Below are positions 1 through 6,056 of a stretch of DNA of 19,525 bases, in pieces (the stretch's first letter is position 1; each line of letters starts with the position of its first letter). The stretch comes from CAYWKL01 sp964459095 (GTDB lineage Bacteria; Patescibacteriota; Microgenomatia; Daviesbacterales; UBA10151). The notes below the pieces were generated by a model that saw only the letters and a list, made by a program, of their open reading frames with translations, was not told the origin of the DNA and searched no databases. A program made the position numbers and the translations under genes. The stretch spans positions 1-19,525 of the forward strand of contig CAYWKL010000018.1 of NCBI GenBank assembly GCA_964459095.1. The letters are read 5' to 3'.

Positions 1-3
1 AGG

Positions 4-56
4 GAGCAAAGCGACCGAAGGATCTAAATAAGATTCTTCGCTTCGCTCAGAATGAT
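4..56. repeat. REP-like bipartite palindrome, left element
   Basis: The left arm (4-25, GAGCAAAGCGACCGAAGGATC) and the right arm (32-48, GATTCTTCGCTTCGCTC) are imperfect reverse complements, followed by AGAATGATA. The right end resembles the GGAATGACA ends of the elements inside murB, tsaD and valS, so this is probably an intergenic member of that family. Its left end may start just outside the window. The rest of 57-123 shows nothing recognisable. Confidence 0.6.
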
Positions 57-123
57 AACCAGGCAGAATTGGATGCATTTATACTACAACTTAGCGCTTA
101 TGTCAATAGTCTGCTAATAATCC

Positions 124-1017
124 CTATTCCAAATGGGCAATTTTCCTTTTAAATATACTTAAAACTTCTCTGCCTTTATCCTCAGGGTGAAAATATAGCG
201 CAGTTTCTGTTATTTTTTCCATGCCTTTAGGTTGTCTCATATACTTTAGCTGAAACCATTTTGCAATTTGCTCAAGCAAATTGAATGTATTATGTATTAT
301 GTAGTCTGTATTATGCGAATCTTGTTTTTTAAAATACTTTATACTTGATACATGATACATACTACTTGTGCTTGTTATCCAATTAGGCAAGTATTTAAAT
401 ACCCAAGCGTTATCTTCTAAATATTTAGAATAAATATTATCTCTTTCCCATAAAGGCATCATTTGGAGTACTTCGTGTGCAAGATAGATATTTTTATCAG
501 TAAGGGTTAAACTATCTTCATCGAGTAATAAATTAACACAAATTTTCCCTATGGATTTTTTTTTACTATGAGACGGCTTTCTCCTAATATTTAACAAATT
601 TAAAACTAAAATTATCCAAAGCCTGGATATCCAAAGTCTTCCTCTTTGAGTAATAATAAAAAAGTCTATATCATCAGATTTACTGGCACTCATCATAGAC
701 AAACTTCCTGAAACCCCTACTAGCTTAATCCAGGGAATTATTTTTAAAAAAAAGCTAACAAATTTTGCCTGTTTAAAATACTTTTCTGATATTTTCTCCC
801 TATTTTTTCTTTGCCTTACTAATTTTGCTCTTCTTTTCAAGAAGAAGTATCCCTCTTTATCCTTGATTCTACCTTCTAGCTTCTTGATTCTCAGAGTCTT
901 TTCCACTTGTCTTAAAGTAGCTTTCTTCCCTATTAACCATTTGTGTATTTCCCAAGCTTTTAGCGGGTATTCAAATAAATCAGAATAAATTAAAGCTTTT
1001 AAAATTGCTTTTTCCAT
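124..1017 (-). CDS. Nucleotidyltransferase-fold protein with N-terminal winged-helix-like region
   Basis: A protein of 297 residues if it starts at the ATG at 1017 (MEKAILKALIYSDLF). An upstream in-frame ATG at 1062 would add 15 residues (MFCATLAACSKLSRT) that look like translated spacer, so I prefer 1017. Residues 1-70 are basic and helical and read like a small DNA- or RNA-binding winged helix. Residues 104-118 carry GSLSMMSASKSDDID, the G-S then D-x-D signature of the MNT/Pol-beta nucleotidyltransferase fold (D116, D118), followed by hydrophobic strands. The substrate cannot be told. Residues about 217-245 are unusually Ser/Tyr/His/Asn rich and are encoded by a GATACAT/TATTATG-type repeat, so they look like an in-frame insertion. 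It is transcribed divergently from murB. I recognise the fold motif, not the specific family. Confidence 0.6.
   Translation of the reverse strand: MEKAILKALIYSDLFEYPLKAWEIHKWLIGKKATLRQVEKTLRIKKLEGRIKDKEGYFFLKRRAKLVRQRKNREKISEKYFKQAKFVSFFLKIIPWIKLVGVSGSLSMMSASKSDDIDFFIITQRGRLWISRLWIILVLNLLNIRRKPSHSKKKSIGKICVNLLLDEDSLTLTDKNIYLAHEVLQMMPLWERDNIYSKYLEDNAWVFKYLPNWITSTSSMYHVSSIKYFKKQDSHNTDYIIHNTFNLLEQIAKWFQLKYMRQPKGMEKITETALYFHPEDKGREVLSIFKRKIAHLE
286..366. repeat. Short-word repeat cluster inside the nucleotidyltransferase gene
   Basis: The word TGTATTATG or close variants recurs around 286-316. The words CTTGATACATGATACAT and ATACTACT follow at about 344-366. The same GATACAT/ATGTATC words form the stems of the two intergenic repeats at 2128 and 3501. 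The reading frame stays open through the block, which encodes roughly residues 217-245 of the protein. Confidence 0.5.
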
Positions 1018-1072
1018 AGTTCGACTTAGCTTACTACAAGCTGCTAATGTAGCACAAAACACTCATAAAGCA

Positions 1073-1078
1073 TATAAT
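1073..1078 (+). promoter_or_regulatory. Candidate -10 box for murB
   Basis: TATAAT lies 8 bases before the murB ATG (1087). Transcription starting about 7 bases after the box would give an almost leaderless mRNA, which fits the absence of a Shine-Dalgarno sequence. The -35 position (near 1050) is weak. Sequence match only. Confidence 0.35.
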
Positions 1079-1086
1079 TTAGACTA

Positions 1087-2103
1087 ATGTTAAACAACAA
1101 ATTGTTTTCTGACTTAACTACTTTACAAATTGGCGGACCTATTGGGAGATTTGTTGAGGTAAAAACTGAGGAAGAGTTAATAAATACACTACAATCAGCT
1201 CATAAAGAAAATATTCCTTTTCTAATCATAGGATCAGGAAGTAATCTTTTGGTAAGTGACAGCGGATTTGAAGGGTTAGTTATAAAAAATTCAATAATTG
1301 GAATCGTCCAAGAGGGTCGGACCCTTAAAGTGAAATCAGGCGCAATTTTGCAGAATCTGGTGGATTTTGCAAACGATAATGGATTGTCAGGTCTTCAAAA
1401 ATTAACAGGGATTCCAGGAACAGTAGGAGGAGCTGTATATGGGAATGCTGGTGCTTATGGCCAAATAATTTCTGATCATATCTCCTCTGTGGTCATTCTA
1501 AAACCAACAGCTGTGTCATCCTCCAACTTGATTGGAGGATCTATTAAAATAGATTCCCGCTGGAGTTTACCCCGTACTTCGATACGGGGCGGGAATGACA
1601 ATCTTAAGGTTGTGATTTTAACTAAGAAAGAATGTCAATTTGGCTATAGAGAAAGCATTTTTAAACAAACAAAAGATATTATCTTAGAAATAACTTTTGA
1701 GCTGGAACAGGGAGATCCTAAAACTTTAAAGAAAGAATCTGAAGAAATTTTAGAAAAAAGATTAGTTAAATACCCTAAAGGTATTAAATGTCCAGGAAGT
1801 TTTTTTATGAATATAATTGCTGAAAATTTACCAAAAGAGGTTTTAGAAAAAATTCCTCAAGATATGATTATGTATGGAAAAATCCCAGCAGGAGCACTCC
1901 TTGAAGAAGTTGGAGCTAAAGGGGATTCAATTGATGGGATAGAAATAGCTCCCTATCATGCTAATTTATTTGTTAATAAAGGAGGAGGATCTGCAAAAGA
2001 TTTTTATGAATTAGCAAAAAAATATAAAGAAAAAGTAAAGATAAAATTTGGAATTTCCCTTGAACCAGAAGTCCAATTAATTAATTTACCACCGTTAAAC
2101 TAA
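1087..2103 (+). CDS. murB: UDP-N-acetylenolpyruvoylglucosamine reductase (MurB)
   Basis: The cytoplasmic FAD enzyme that reduces UDP-GlcNAc-enolpyruvate to UDP-MurNAc, the second committed step of peptidoglycan synthesis. Visible signatures: TTLQIGGP near the N-terminus, the FAD-binding loop IIGSGSNLLV (residues 47-56), GIPGTVGGAVYGNAGAYG (108-125), the active-site arginine region FGYRES (185-190), CPGSFF with the catalytic serine at 238, and the C-terminal LEPEVQLI with the catalytic glutamate at 328. At 338 residues it is longer than the roughly 300 usual for compact MurB. The excess is a 29-residue segment, about 143-171, between the strand SVVIL and VVILTKKECQFGYR, encoded exactly by the palindromic element at 1514-1600. 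All catalytic motifs are intact, so I expect a functional enzyme with an extra surface loop. It is a single gene, convergent with the FabZ-like gene and divergent from the nucleotidyltransferase gene. Confidence 0.95.
   Translation: MLNNKLFSDLTTLQIGGPIGRFVEVKTEEELINTLQSAHKENIPFLIIGSGSNLLVSDSGFEGLVIKNSIIGIVQEGRTLKVKSGAILQNLVDFANDNGLSGLQKLTGIPGTVGGAVYGNAGAYGQIISDHISSVVILKPTAVSSSNLIGGSIKIDSRWSLPRTSIRGGNDNLKVVILTKKECQFGYRESIFKQTKDIILEITFELEQGDPKTLKKESEEILEKRLVKYPKGIKCPGSFFMNIIAENLPKEVLEKIPQDMIMYGKIPAGALLEEVGAKGDSIDGIEIAPYHANLFVNKGGGSAKDFYELAKKYKEKVKIKFGISLEPEVQLINLPPLN
1514..1600. repeat. In-frame bipartite palindromic element inside murB
   Basis: It is 87 bp (29 codons), bounded by TGTCATCC and GGAATGACA. 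The left half is a hairpin (TCCAA, loop, TTGGA, closing GGATC). After an AT-rich spacer TATTAAAATA the right half carries an inner hairpin CCCCGTA-cttcga-TACGGGG enclosed by GATTCCCGC and GCGGGAATGAC. It has the same ends and two-hairpin plan as the elements in tsaD and valS. Confidence 0.8.
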
Positions 2104-2127
2104 TTTTATTTTTAGATCTTCTTAAAA

Positions 2128-2165
2128 ATTCTGAAGCTATTTTTGATACATTGATAAGCTATAGC
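2128..2165. repeat. 38-bp direct repeat, copy 1, with stem-loop
   Basis: Identical over 38 bases to 3501-3538. It begins ATTCTGAAGC and ends AAGCTATAGC. Here it lies in the convergent gap between murB and the FabZ-like gene and is part of a stem-loop at 2145-2178 (GATACATTGATAA against TTATCATGTATC, one bulge). The stem could act as a bidirectional terminator, but no clear T-run follows on either strand. Confidence 0.75.
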
Positions 2166-2177
2166 GTTATCATGTAT

Positions 2178-2609
2178 CTATATCCTTTGGTCTATAAGTG
2201 CACAAGAAAGTTCCCCTTTTGCTAGTAACTGACCATTAACTGATGCTCTGCAAAGTCCTCGTGCAAAATTCGAGCGAGCAGCAGACAACTCTACGTCTAA
2301 TTCAATAGGACCATCAGGGAAGACTGGTCTGAGCTTCCATCTTTTAAGACGAGTAAGCATGGCAATTTTTCCTCTGTTTTCTGGCATCCCCAAAATAGCC
2401 ACTGCCCCAACTTCTGCCAAGGCTTCGATTATTAAAAGATTTGGCATTCTTCTGGAATCTACCCATGAAATAGTTAAAATTCTTCCTGGTTGGTAAATTA
2501 TTCCCCTGGCAGATTCTCCATAAATTACAACCACTTCATCAACAAATAGAAATGGTTCTCTATGAGGAATCACATCTTGTATCCCATCTCTATTCAACCA
2601 TTCAGGCAT
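2178..2609 (-). CDS. FabZ-like hotdog-fold protein lacking the catalytic histidine
   Basis: 143 residues, about the length of FabZ (3-hydroxyacyl-ACP dehydratase). The N-terminal signature IPHREPFLFVD (residues 14-24) and the central helix MPNLLIIEALAEVGA (55-69) match FabZ's PHRxPFLLVD and MPGVLIIEAxAQ, and the later LRPVFPDGPIELDVEL matches its third conserved block. In FabZ the helix is preceded by GHFPGxP, whose histidine is catalytic. Here that stretch reads SWVDSRRMP, so histidine is absent while the partner glutamate (E62) remains. It may be a non-catalytic acyl-binding protein, a divergent hydratase or a decaying gene. GC is clearly higher (roughly 45% by sampling of lines) than in neighbouring housekeeping genes (22-30%), which suggests recent transfer. 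It is downstream of, and co-directional with, the unknown gene at 2650-3432 (40-bp gap). No Shine-Dalgarno is visible. Confidence 0.65.
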   Translation of the reverse strand: MPEWLNRDGIQDVIPHREPFLFVDEVVVIYGESARGIIYQPGRILTISWVDSRRMPNLLIIEALAEVGAVAILGMPENRGKIAMLTRLKRWKLRPVFPDGPIELDVELSAARSNFARGLCRASVNGQLLAKGELSCALIDQRI

Positions 2610-2649
2610 ATTATAATCTTTAAGCTAATTTTTACTTATACAGTTTGAA

Positions 2650-3432
2650 TTAAGCAACTGCAAGCATTTCTGCAGAGTCTCTTTTTACAATGGTTGGATA
2701 AGGTTGGAATATATAACTAGGTCTCCCCGGATAAGTCCCAGGTTTCAGTAGTTCATCGTTTCCAAGAAGTGGTAGGGCATTTTCTGACCAATAGCTTGCA
2801 ATTGTGCTTGCAAACTCCCAACTAAGCGAAGATGTTGGGGAGCAGTAACCTAAAAATGGCCAGCAAAAAGGAATAAAATGAGCGACTGTAGAAATTATTC
2901 TGTCAGTCCTACTTGGATAATAATAATGGCCGGATAATCCATAATAATTCTCAAGTGATTTTGTTTCCTGGTTAAATCTTGCTCCCCTATTTACTCTATA
3001 CATTTCATTCAACGGTCTTTGAAAATCCATATCTACCTGCGTATTAACCGAAACGATATCTTTATCAAATAAATCTATGCGTTCTCTTAAACCAGTCTCT
3101 AATTCACGCATTACCCTCTCATGTCTATCTGCAGCGCCTAATTGATGAGTATAGTTAAAACAGACCCCATTAAGAAATCTATTTCTACCTAAATCAACAA
3201 CACCTGCTTCACGAGCTAAATCCTCAACAGACAAGTTAGCCTCACCATATTGTATATAAGTATCGACAATACGATCCCTTTCACTTTCTAAAAAAGGTTG
3301 CTTAGGTCTTCTTAAATTAGTAGCTGCAATAAGAACAAGCCAGATTTCACCATTCCCAAGAGGGCCAAAAGGAGCTCTTTCAGCAATTTGTCCTAACCGT
3401 TTGCTTTGGTCAACTTCAGATACGACAGACAT
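2650..3432 (-). CDS. Hypothetical protein, 260 residues
   Basis: I do not recognise the family. The protein is probably soluble, with an acidic/basic helical middle (residues about 40-145) and a C-terminal half rich in aromatic residues, Pro and Gly (segments GLSGHYYYPSRTDR, FIPFCWPFLGYC, PGRPSYIFQPYP). One hydrophobic run near residues 185-200 is too short and too Pro/Cys-interrupted to be a confident membrane segment. No catalytic signature stands out. GC (about 37-38% in sampled lines) exceeds that of murB or vanW. It is first of a two-gene unit with the FabZ-like gene, and both lie between the 38-bp direct repeats, so it may have arrived as part of a cassette. A 10-bp inverted repeat sits just upstream of its ATG. 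The long open frame is the main evidence for a real gene. Confidence 0.6.
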   Translation of the reverse strand: MSVVSEVDQSKRLGQIAERAPFGPLGNGEIWLVLIAATNLRRPKQPFLESERDRIVDTYIQYGEANLSVEDLAREAGVVDLGRNRFLNGVCFNYTHQLGAADRHERVMRELETGLRERIDLFDKDIVSVNTQVDMDFQRPLNEMYRVNRGARFNQETKSLENYYGLSGHYYYPSRTDRIISTVAHFIPFCWPFLGYCSPTSSLSWEFASTIASYWSENALPLLGNDELLKPGTYPGRPSYIFQPYPTIVKRDSAEMLAVA

Positions 3433-3447
3433 AAATACTATATAACA

Positions 3448-3489
3448 CTAAGGAAGGAATAAATCAATTAATTAACTTACCTTCCTTAG
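3448..3489. promoter_or_regulatory. Inverted repeat upstream of the 260-aa gene
   Basis: CTAAGGAAGG (3448-3457) pairs perfectly with CCTTCCTTAG (3480-3489) around an AT-rich 22-base centre. It begins 16 bases before the ATG at 3432 on the minus strand. It could be an operator or a 5'-UTR hairpin; with no T-run it is unlikely to be an intrinsic terminator. Confidence 0.4.
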
Positions 3490-3500
3490 ACTAATTCTTT

Positions 3501-3538
3501 ATTCTGAAGCTATTTTTGATACATTGATAAGCTATAGC
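3501..3538. repeat. 38-bp direct repeat, copy 2
   Basis: Identical over 38 bases to 2128-2165. Its GATACAT word again takes part in a stem (TTGATACAT 3516-3524 with ATGTATCAA 3545-3553), though the sequence beyond the repeat differs from copy 1. The two copies bracket the FabZ-like gene and the 260-aa gene. The rest of the 3433-3824 interval holds the inverted repeat at 3448 and the two small ORFs listed next. Confidence 0.75.
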
Positions 3539-3564
3539 ATGAAGATGTATCAACAGATTAACTT

Positions 3565-3654
3565 TTATTTTATCCAGTTAACAACTGGTTCATGAAGCAA
3601 GCCTTGCAGGATTAATTTGTCCTCCGTAGTTTGTCTTAAAAATTTAAGTTTCAT
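3565..3654 (-). pseudogene. 29-residue ORF resembling the N-terminus of an alpha/beta hydrolase
   Basis: ATG at 3654 follows directly on the stop of the preceding small ORF (TAAATG). The peptide begins MKLKFLRQTTEDKLILQGL and ends HEPVVNWIK. The pattern of a charged start, then D-x-L-x-L-x-G and a following EP, is what I would expect at the first two beta strands of an alpha/beta-hydrolase. The core with the nucleophile elbow is missing. Most likely it is a gene remnant cut off near the 38-bp repeat; a genuine micro-protein is possible. This is an assignment by eye on few residues. Confidence 0.3.
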
Positions 3655-3828
3655 TTATTCTCTCCCTGGATAAGCAACTTTCTTAAAAGGCCAATCTCTT
3701 TTAATAGGATTTGAAACTGAATAATAAAAATGACCGCTGCTTAAATAGCTATCAGAACCTGAATGTTTACTACCTTTTCCAGATTTCTTTTTAATTTCTT
3801 CTAAAATTTCTAAATGGAATTTATTCAT
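3655..3828 (-). CDS. 57-residue ORF coupled to the PIN gene; possible truncated DNA-alkylation-repeat protein
   Basis: The start codon at 3828 overlaps the TGA stop of the PIN-domain gene (ATGA), the classic arrangement for translational coupling, and its own TAA abuts the ATG of the next small ORF. The sequence starts MNKFHLEILEEIKKKSGKG and contains SDSYLSSGHFYYSVSNPIKR. That S-Y-L-x-S/N-G-x-F-Y-Y-x-V/I-S-N-P pattern resembles the beginning of HEAT-like DNA alkylation repeat proteins, which are normally over 200 residues, so this would be only the N-terminal end. The last residues (DWPFKKVAYPGRE) do not continue that similarity. Either a degraded gene or a small third component of the toxin-antitoxin operon. 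Confidence 0.4.
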   Translation of the reverse strand: MNKFHLEILEEIKKKSGKGSKHSGSDSYLSSGHFYYSVSNPIKRDWPFKKVAYPGRE

Positions 3829-4232
3829 TTAATATGAACTAAAAATTTAGCAGATTGAATAATTTGTATATTTTGATATTTTTTAAGTACTAATAAATCT
3901 TTATCTCCTGTTATTAACCATTCACATTTCCCTATAACTGCTGTTTCTAAAATTTGATTATCAGCCTTGTCACGGAGTCCAAAATCTTTACCCTTTAGAA
4001 ATACTACTTCTGAGATAGATTTTATATAAGAAATTGTGGCATTTGCAGCAAAAGAAGGAGTATTAAATTTATAAATCATCTTCTCTTTAAGCTCATTAAG
4101 AATAAAAAGGGAGGTTACAGAGATAATTTTTTCTTCTTCAATTAATTTAACTATTTTTGCTTCGTTTCCTGAAAAATAAAGTGCAGAAAGCCAGACATTT
4201 GTATCATTTACTACTCTTGGAGGCCTGTTCAC
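3825..4232 (-). CDS. PIN-domain ribonuclease toxin
   Basis: 135 residues, typical for a stand-alone PIN toxin that cleaves RNA with a metal ion held by acidic side chains. The acidic set is visible: D10 in VVNDTNVWLSAL, E47 in LNELKE, D91 in KADNQILETA, and D110/D112 in ITGDKDLL. The layout fits the 'putative toxin-antitoxin system toxin component, PIN family' group better than VapC. The gene begins inside the end of the Phd/YefM-like gene (29-bp overlap), so the two are almost certainly co-translated as an antitoxin-toxin pair with the antitoxin first. Its stop overlaps the start of a 57-residue ORF. All expected acidic residues are present, so I expect an active nuclease. Confidence 0.85.
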   Translation of the reverse strand: MNRPPRVVNDTNVWLSALYFSGNEAKIVKLIEEEKIISVTSLFILNELKEKMIYKFNTPSFAANATISYIKSISEVVFLKGKDFGLRDKADNQILETAVIGKCEWLITGDKDLLVLKKYQNIQIIQSAKFLVHIK

Positions 4233-4572
4233 TTCTGCCCTCTTCCACTGCTTTTAATATATCTTTTTCAGTTAAATCTTTTTGTTTGGCATATTCTCTA
4301 AAAGGGGAGGCTAATGTCTCCCAATTAATAGTTTTACCTGTCTTTGCCTCTTTTCTACCCTCACTAACTATTTTTAAAGTATCCTCAATCTCAAGCTCCT
4401 CAAGTCTTTTGCTTATTTTACTCATAACACTAACATCTAAAACCACAACTTCAGGACTATTCCCACGCATAACTAAAACCGGCTGATTGGTTCTTTTTGC
4501 TTTATCTATTACTTTTCTATAATCTTTTTGAAGCTCTGAAACTGAAACAATATTTCCTACAGGAATATTCAT
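4204..4572 (-). CDS. Phd/YefM-family antitoxin
   Basis: 122 residues. The first 50 or so (MNIPVGNIVSVSELQKDYR, then VIDKAKRTNQPVLVMRGNS and PEVVVLDV) match the Phd/YefM DNA-binding fold: a short strand, the S-x-x-x-L/F-x-x-x helix, then the 'V-x-x-x-N-x-P-E-x-V-x-x' hairpin. The C-terminal half is charged and helical and longer than in minimal YefM (about 85 residues); it should be the part that wraps and neutralises the PIN toxin. It overlaps the toxin gene by 29 bp. Antitoxins of this family usually repress their own promoter with the toxin as co-repressor. A TATAAT box directly upstream fits a separate promoter here. Confidence 0.85.
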   Translation of the reverse strand: MNIPVGNIVSVSELQKDYRKVIDKAKRTNQPVLVMRGNSPEVVVLDVSVMSKISKRLEELEIEDTLKIVSEGRKEAKTGKTINWETLASPFREYAKQKDLTEKDILKAVEEGRSEQASKSSK

Positions 4573-4580
4573 ACTCTTAT

Positions 4581-4586
4581 ATTATA
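4581..4586 (-). promoter_or_regulatory. Candidate -10 box for the toxin-antitoxin operon
   Basis: On the minus strand TATAAT lies 8 bases before the antitoxin ATG, within an AT-rich stretch containing CATATG, a plausible operator half for autoregulation. No good -35 is visible. The short distance implies a leaderless or nearly leaderless message. Confidence 0.35.
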
Positions 4587-4612
4587 TCATATGTAAAAAA
4601 ATATATAGAATC

Positions 4613-5944
4613 TTATATAGAATTTTGTGTTGGTGCAGGGGTAGGAGGTTTTGTATATTTATCTAAAATTTGCTTAACCCCTTTTTGGGTTGTCTGTAGT
4701 GCAGAGGATGGATTACCTCCCTGCAAAGTTTCATTAACAGCATTCTCAAAGTAAGTAATCATTTCATCATTAATTCCTGAATCAAAAGTTCTGGAGTTTA
4801 AATACCATGATTTATAAATTGGCCCTTGTTTAACAAAACTTCCTACAATAGGATCGTTGATAAGCTCAGAAGCTAAATCCACTCTTGAGTAGGGCTGACC
4901 AAAAAGACGCTGTTTGGAAGCTTGCCGATAAAGCATTTTTTCTATTTGAGGATTAGTTAAAAACTTTAAAAATTTCCAGGCTTCAAGTTGGCTCTTGGAT
5001 TTAGCTGGAACTGAAAAAGCCCAAAAACTACCCCAGGCAGCATATTGATCAGAGCTAGGTTTAGGAAGCTGTGGAACAGGAGCAGTTTTAAAATTTAGCG
5101 TAGGATTTGCCTCCCTTAAATCATATGCTCTCCAGGATGGTGCAAAGTAAAAAGCTAGTTTCCCTTCATAAAAAGCTTGGGTTGAAGGCTCCATATCTAA
5201 ACTCCAGGTTTGTTTAGCTGGATCTATAATAAACTTTGTAAAAAATCTTAAAACATCTGCTCCTGCTTTAGAGCTAGGATTTTCTAAATCAGCACCAGGC
5301 TGCTGTAAAAATAAAGTTCCTAAAACTTCGCTCCAGTGATCAACATTGCTAGGTGAACCCATTGCAGCCCCAGCTACTATTATATTTCCTCCCTCATCTT
5401 TTTGAGTAAGTTTCACTGCAGAATCAAAAAATTCATCCCAATTTGTAGGAACAGAAACACCTGCATTATTCAGTAAATCTTCATTATAAAAAAGAGCAAT
5501 CCCATCTATTTCTTGAGGAAGGCCGTAAATTTTTCCATCCTTCATTAAAGTTTCAGAGGCCACAGGATAAAAAGTCTTCTCAAACTCACCAACAGTAATA
5601 AAAGATGCAGGAATAGAAGATAAAGAGTTCGTATTTAAAAACATAGGGAGCCAAGAGGAGTGAATCATAAACATATCAGGGCCTGAGCTTTCTGTTATTT
5701 GAGTCTGTACTCTTGTTCTATAATTTGGAACGTTTTGATGAATATAGTTAATTTTTATATTAGGGTTTTGTTTTTGATATTCACTTATAGCAGGCTCAAT
5801 TAAACTTGCATCTTCCCAAAGTCCCCATAAAGTTAAAGTAACTGTAGATGGAGCTTTTTTAGGTTGAAGCAAGTAACCAAATCTCCAAAAAGCTATTCCT
5901 CCTAGTACGCTCAAAATTACAACTACAATAATTGCTATTTTCAT
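4613..5944 (-). CDS. Membrane-anchored extracellular solute-binding protein (family 1, sugar type)
   Basis: 443 residues with an N-terminal membrane segment (about residues 3-21, MKIAIIVVVILSVLGGIAF) and no lipobox cysteine, so it is likely held to the cytoplasmic membrane by an uncleaved anchor. The body follows the MalE/UgpB-like type I substrate-binding pattern: TLTLWGLWED, EYQKQNPNIKINY, GPDMFMIHSSWLP, DGKIYGLPQEIDGIALFYNEDLLNNAGV, PTNWDEFFDSAVKLT, FYEGKLAFYFAPSW, and AWKFLKFLTNPQ. These proteins deliver oligosaccharides or polyols to an ABC transporter. No permease or ATPase gene lies in this window, so the partner must be elsewhere or the protein works as a standalone surface binder. 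The C-terminus is a Pro/Thr tail. It is divergent from vanW across a 109-bp gap. Confidence 0.9.
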   Translation of the reverse strand: MKIAIIVVVILSVLGGIAFWRFGYLLQPKKAPSTVTLTLWGLWEDASLIEPAISEYQKQNPNIKINYIHQNVPNYRTRVQTQITESSGPDMFMIHSSWLPMFLNTNSLSSIPASFITVGEFEKTFYPVASETLMKDGKIYGLPQEIDGIALFYNEDLLNNAGVSVPTNWDEFFDSAVKLTQKDEGGNIIVAGAAMGSPSNVDHWSEVLGTLFLQQPGADLENPSSKAGADVLRFFTKFIIDPAKQTWSLDMEPSTQAFYEGKLAFYFAPSWRAYDLREANPTLNFKTAPVPQLPKPSSDQYAAWGSFWAFSVPAKSKSQLEAWKFLKFLTNPQIEKMLYRQASKQRLFGQPYSRVDLASELINDPIVGSFVKQGPIYKSWYLNSRTFDSGINDEMITYFENAVNETLQGGNPSSALQTTQKGVKQILDKYTKPPTPAPTQNSI

Positions 5945-5958
5945 TTTCTTTTAATTCC

Positions 5959-5964
5959 ATTATA
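5959..5964 (-). promoter_or_regulatory. Candidate -10 box for the solute-binding protein gene
   Basis: TATAAT on the minus strand ends 14 bases before the ATG at 5944. The -35 region is weak. A plus-strand TATATT at about 5986-5991 is a poorer candidate for the divergent vanW gene. Confidence 0.35.
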
Positions 5965-6006
5965 ACTTTTTTTGTTTCTTTAGCTTATATTTTGTTAAAA
6001 TTAGCT

Positions 6007-6056
6007 CTTAAGACTAAAGTTGCAAGCTACGCTTAAGACTTTAGTCGCAAGCTATG
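6007..6056. repeat. Two tandem 25-bp units upstream of vanW
   Basis: Units at 6007-6031 and 6032-6056 both start CTTAAGACT and contain GCAAGCTA; they differ at about four positions, and a further CTTA follows. The core (AAAGTTGCAAGCTACGCTTA) closely resembles the 24-bp unit inside tsaD (AAAGTTTCAAGCTCCGCTTA). The second unit supplies the upstream ATG (6054) of the vanW frame. Confidence 0.75.

Noticed and set aside
1018..1062. 15-residue N-terminal extension of the nucleotidyltransferase (MFCATLAACSKLSRT)
   Set aside because: It looks like translated intergenic DNA; the next ATG gives a better N-terminus.
4157..4754. Plus-strand reading frames opposite the toxin-antitoxin genes and the 3' end of the solute-binding gene
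   Set aside because: Antisense shadows with no family resemblance; the minus-strand products are clear.
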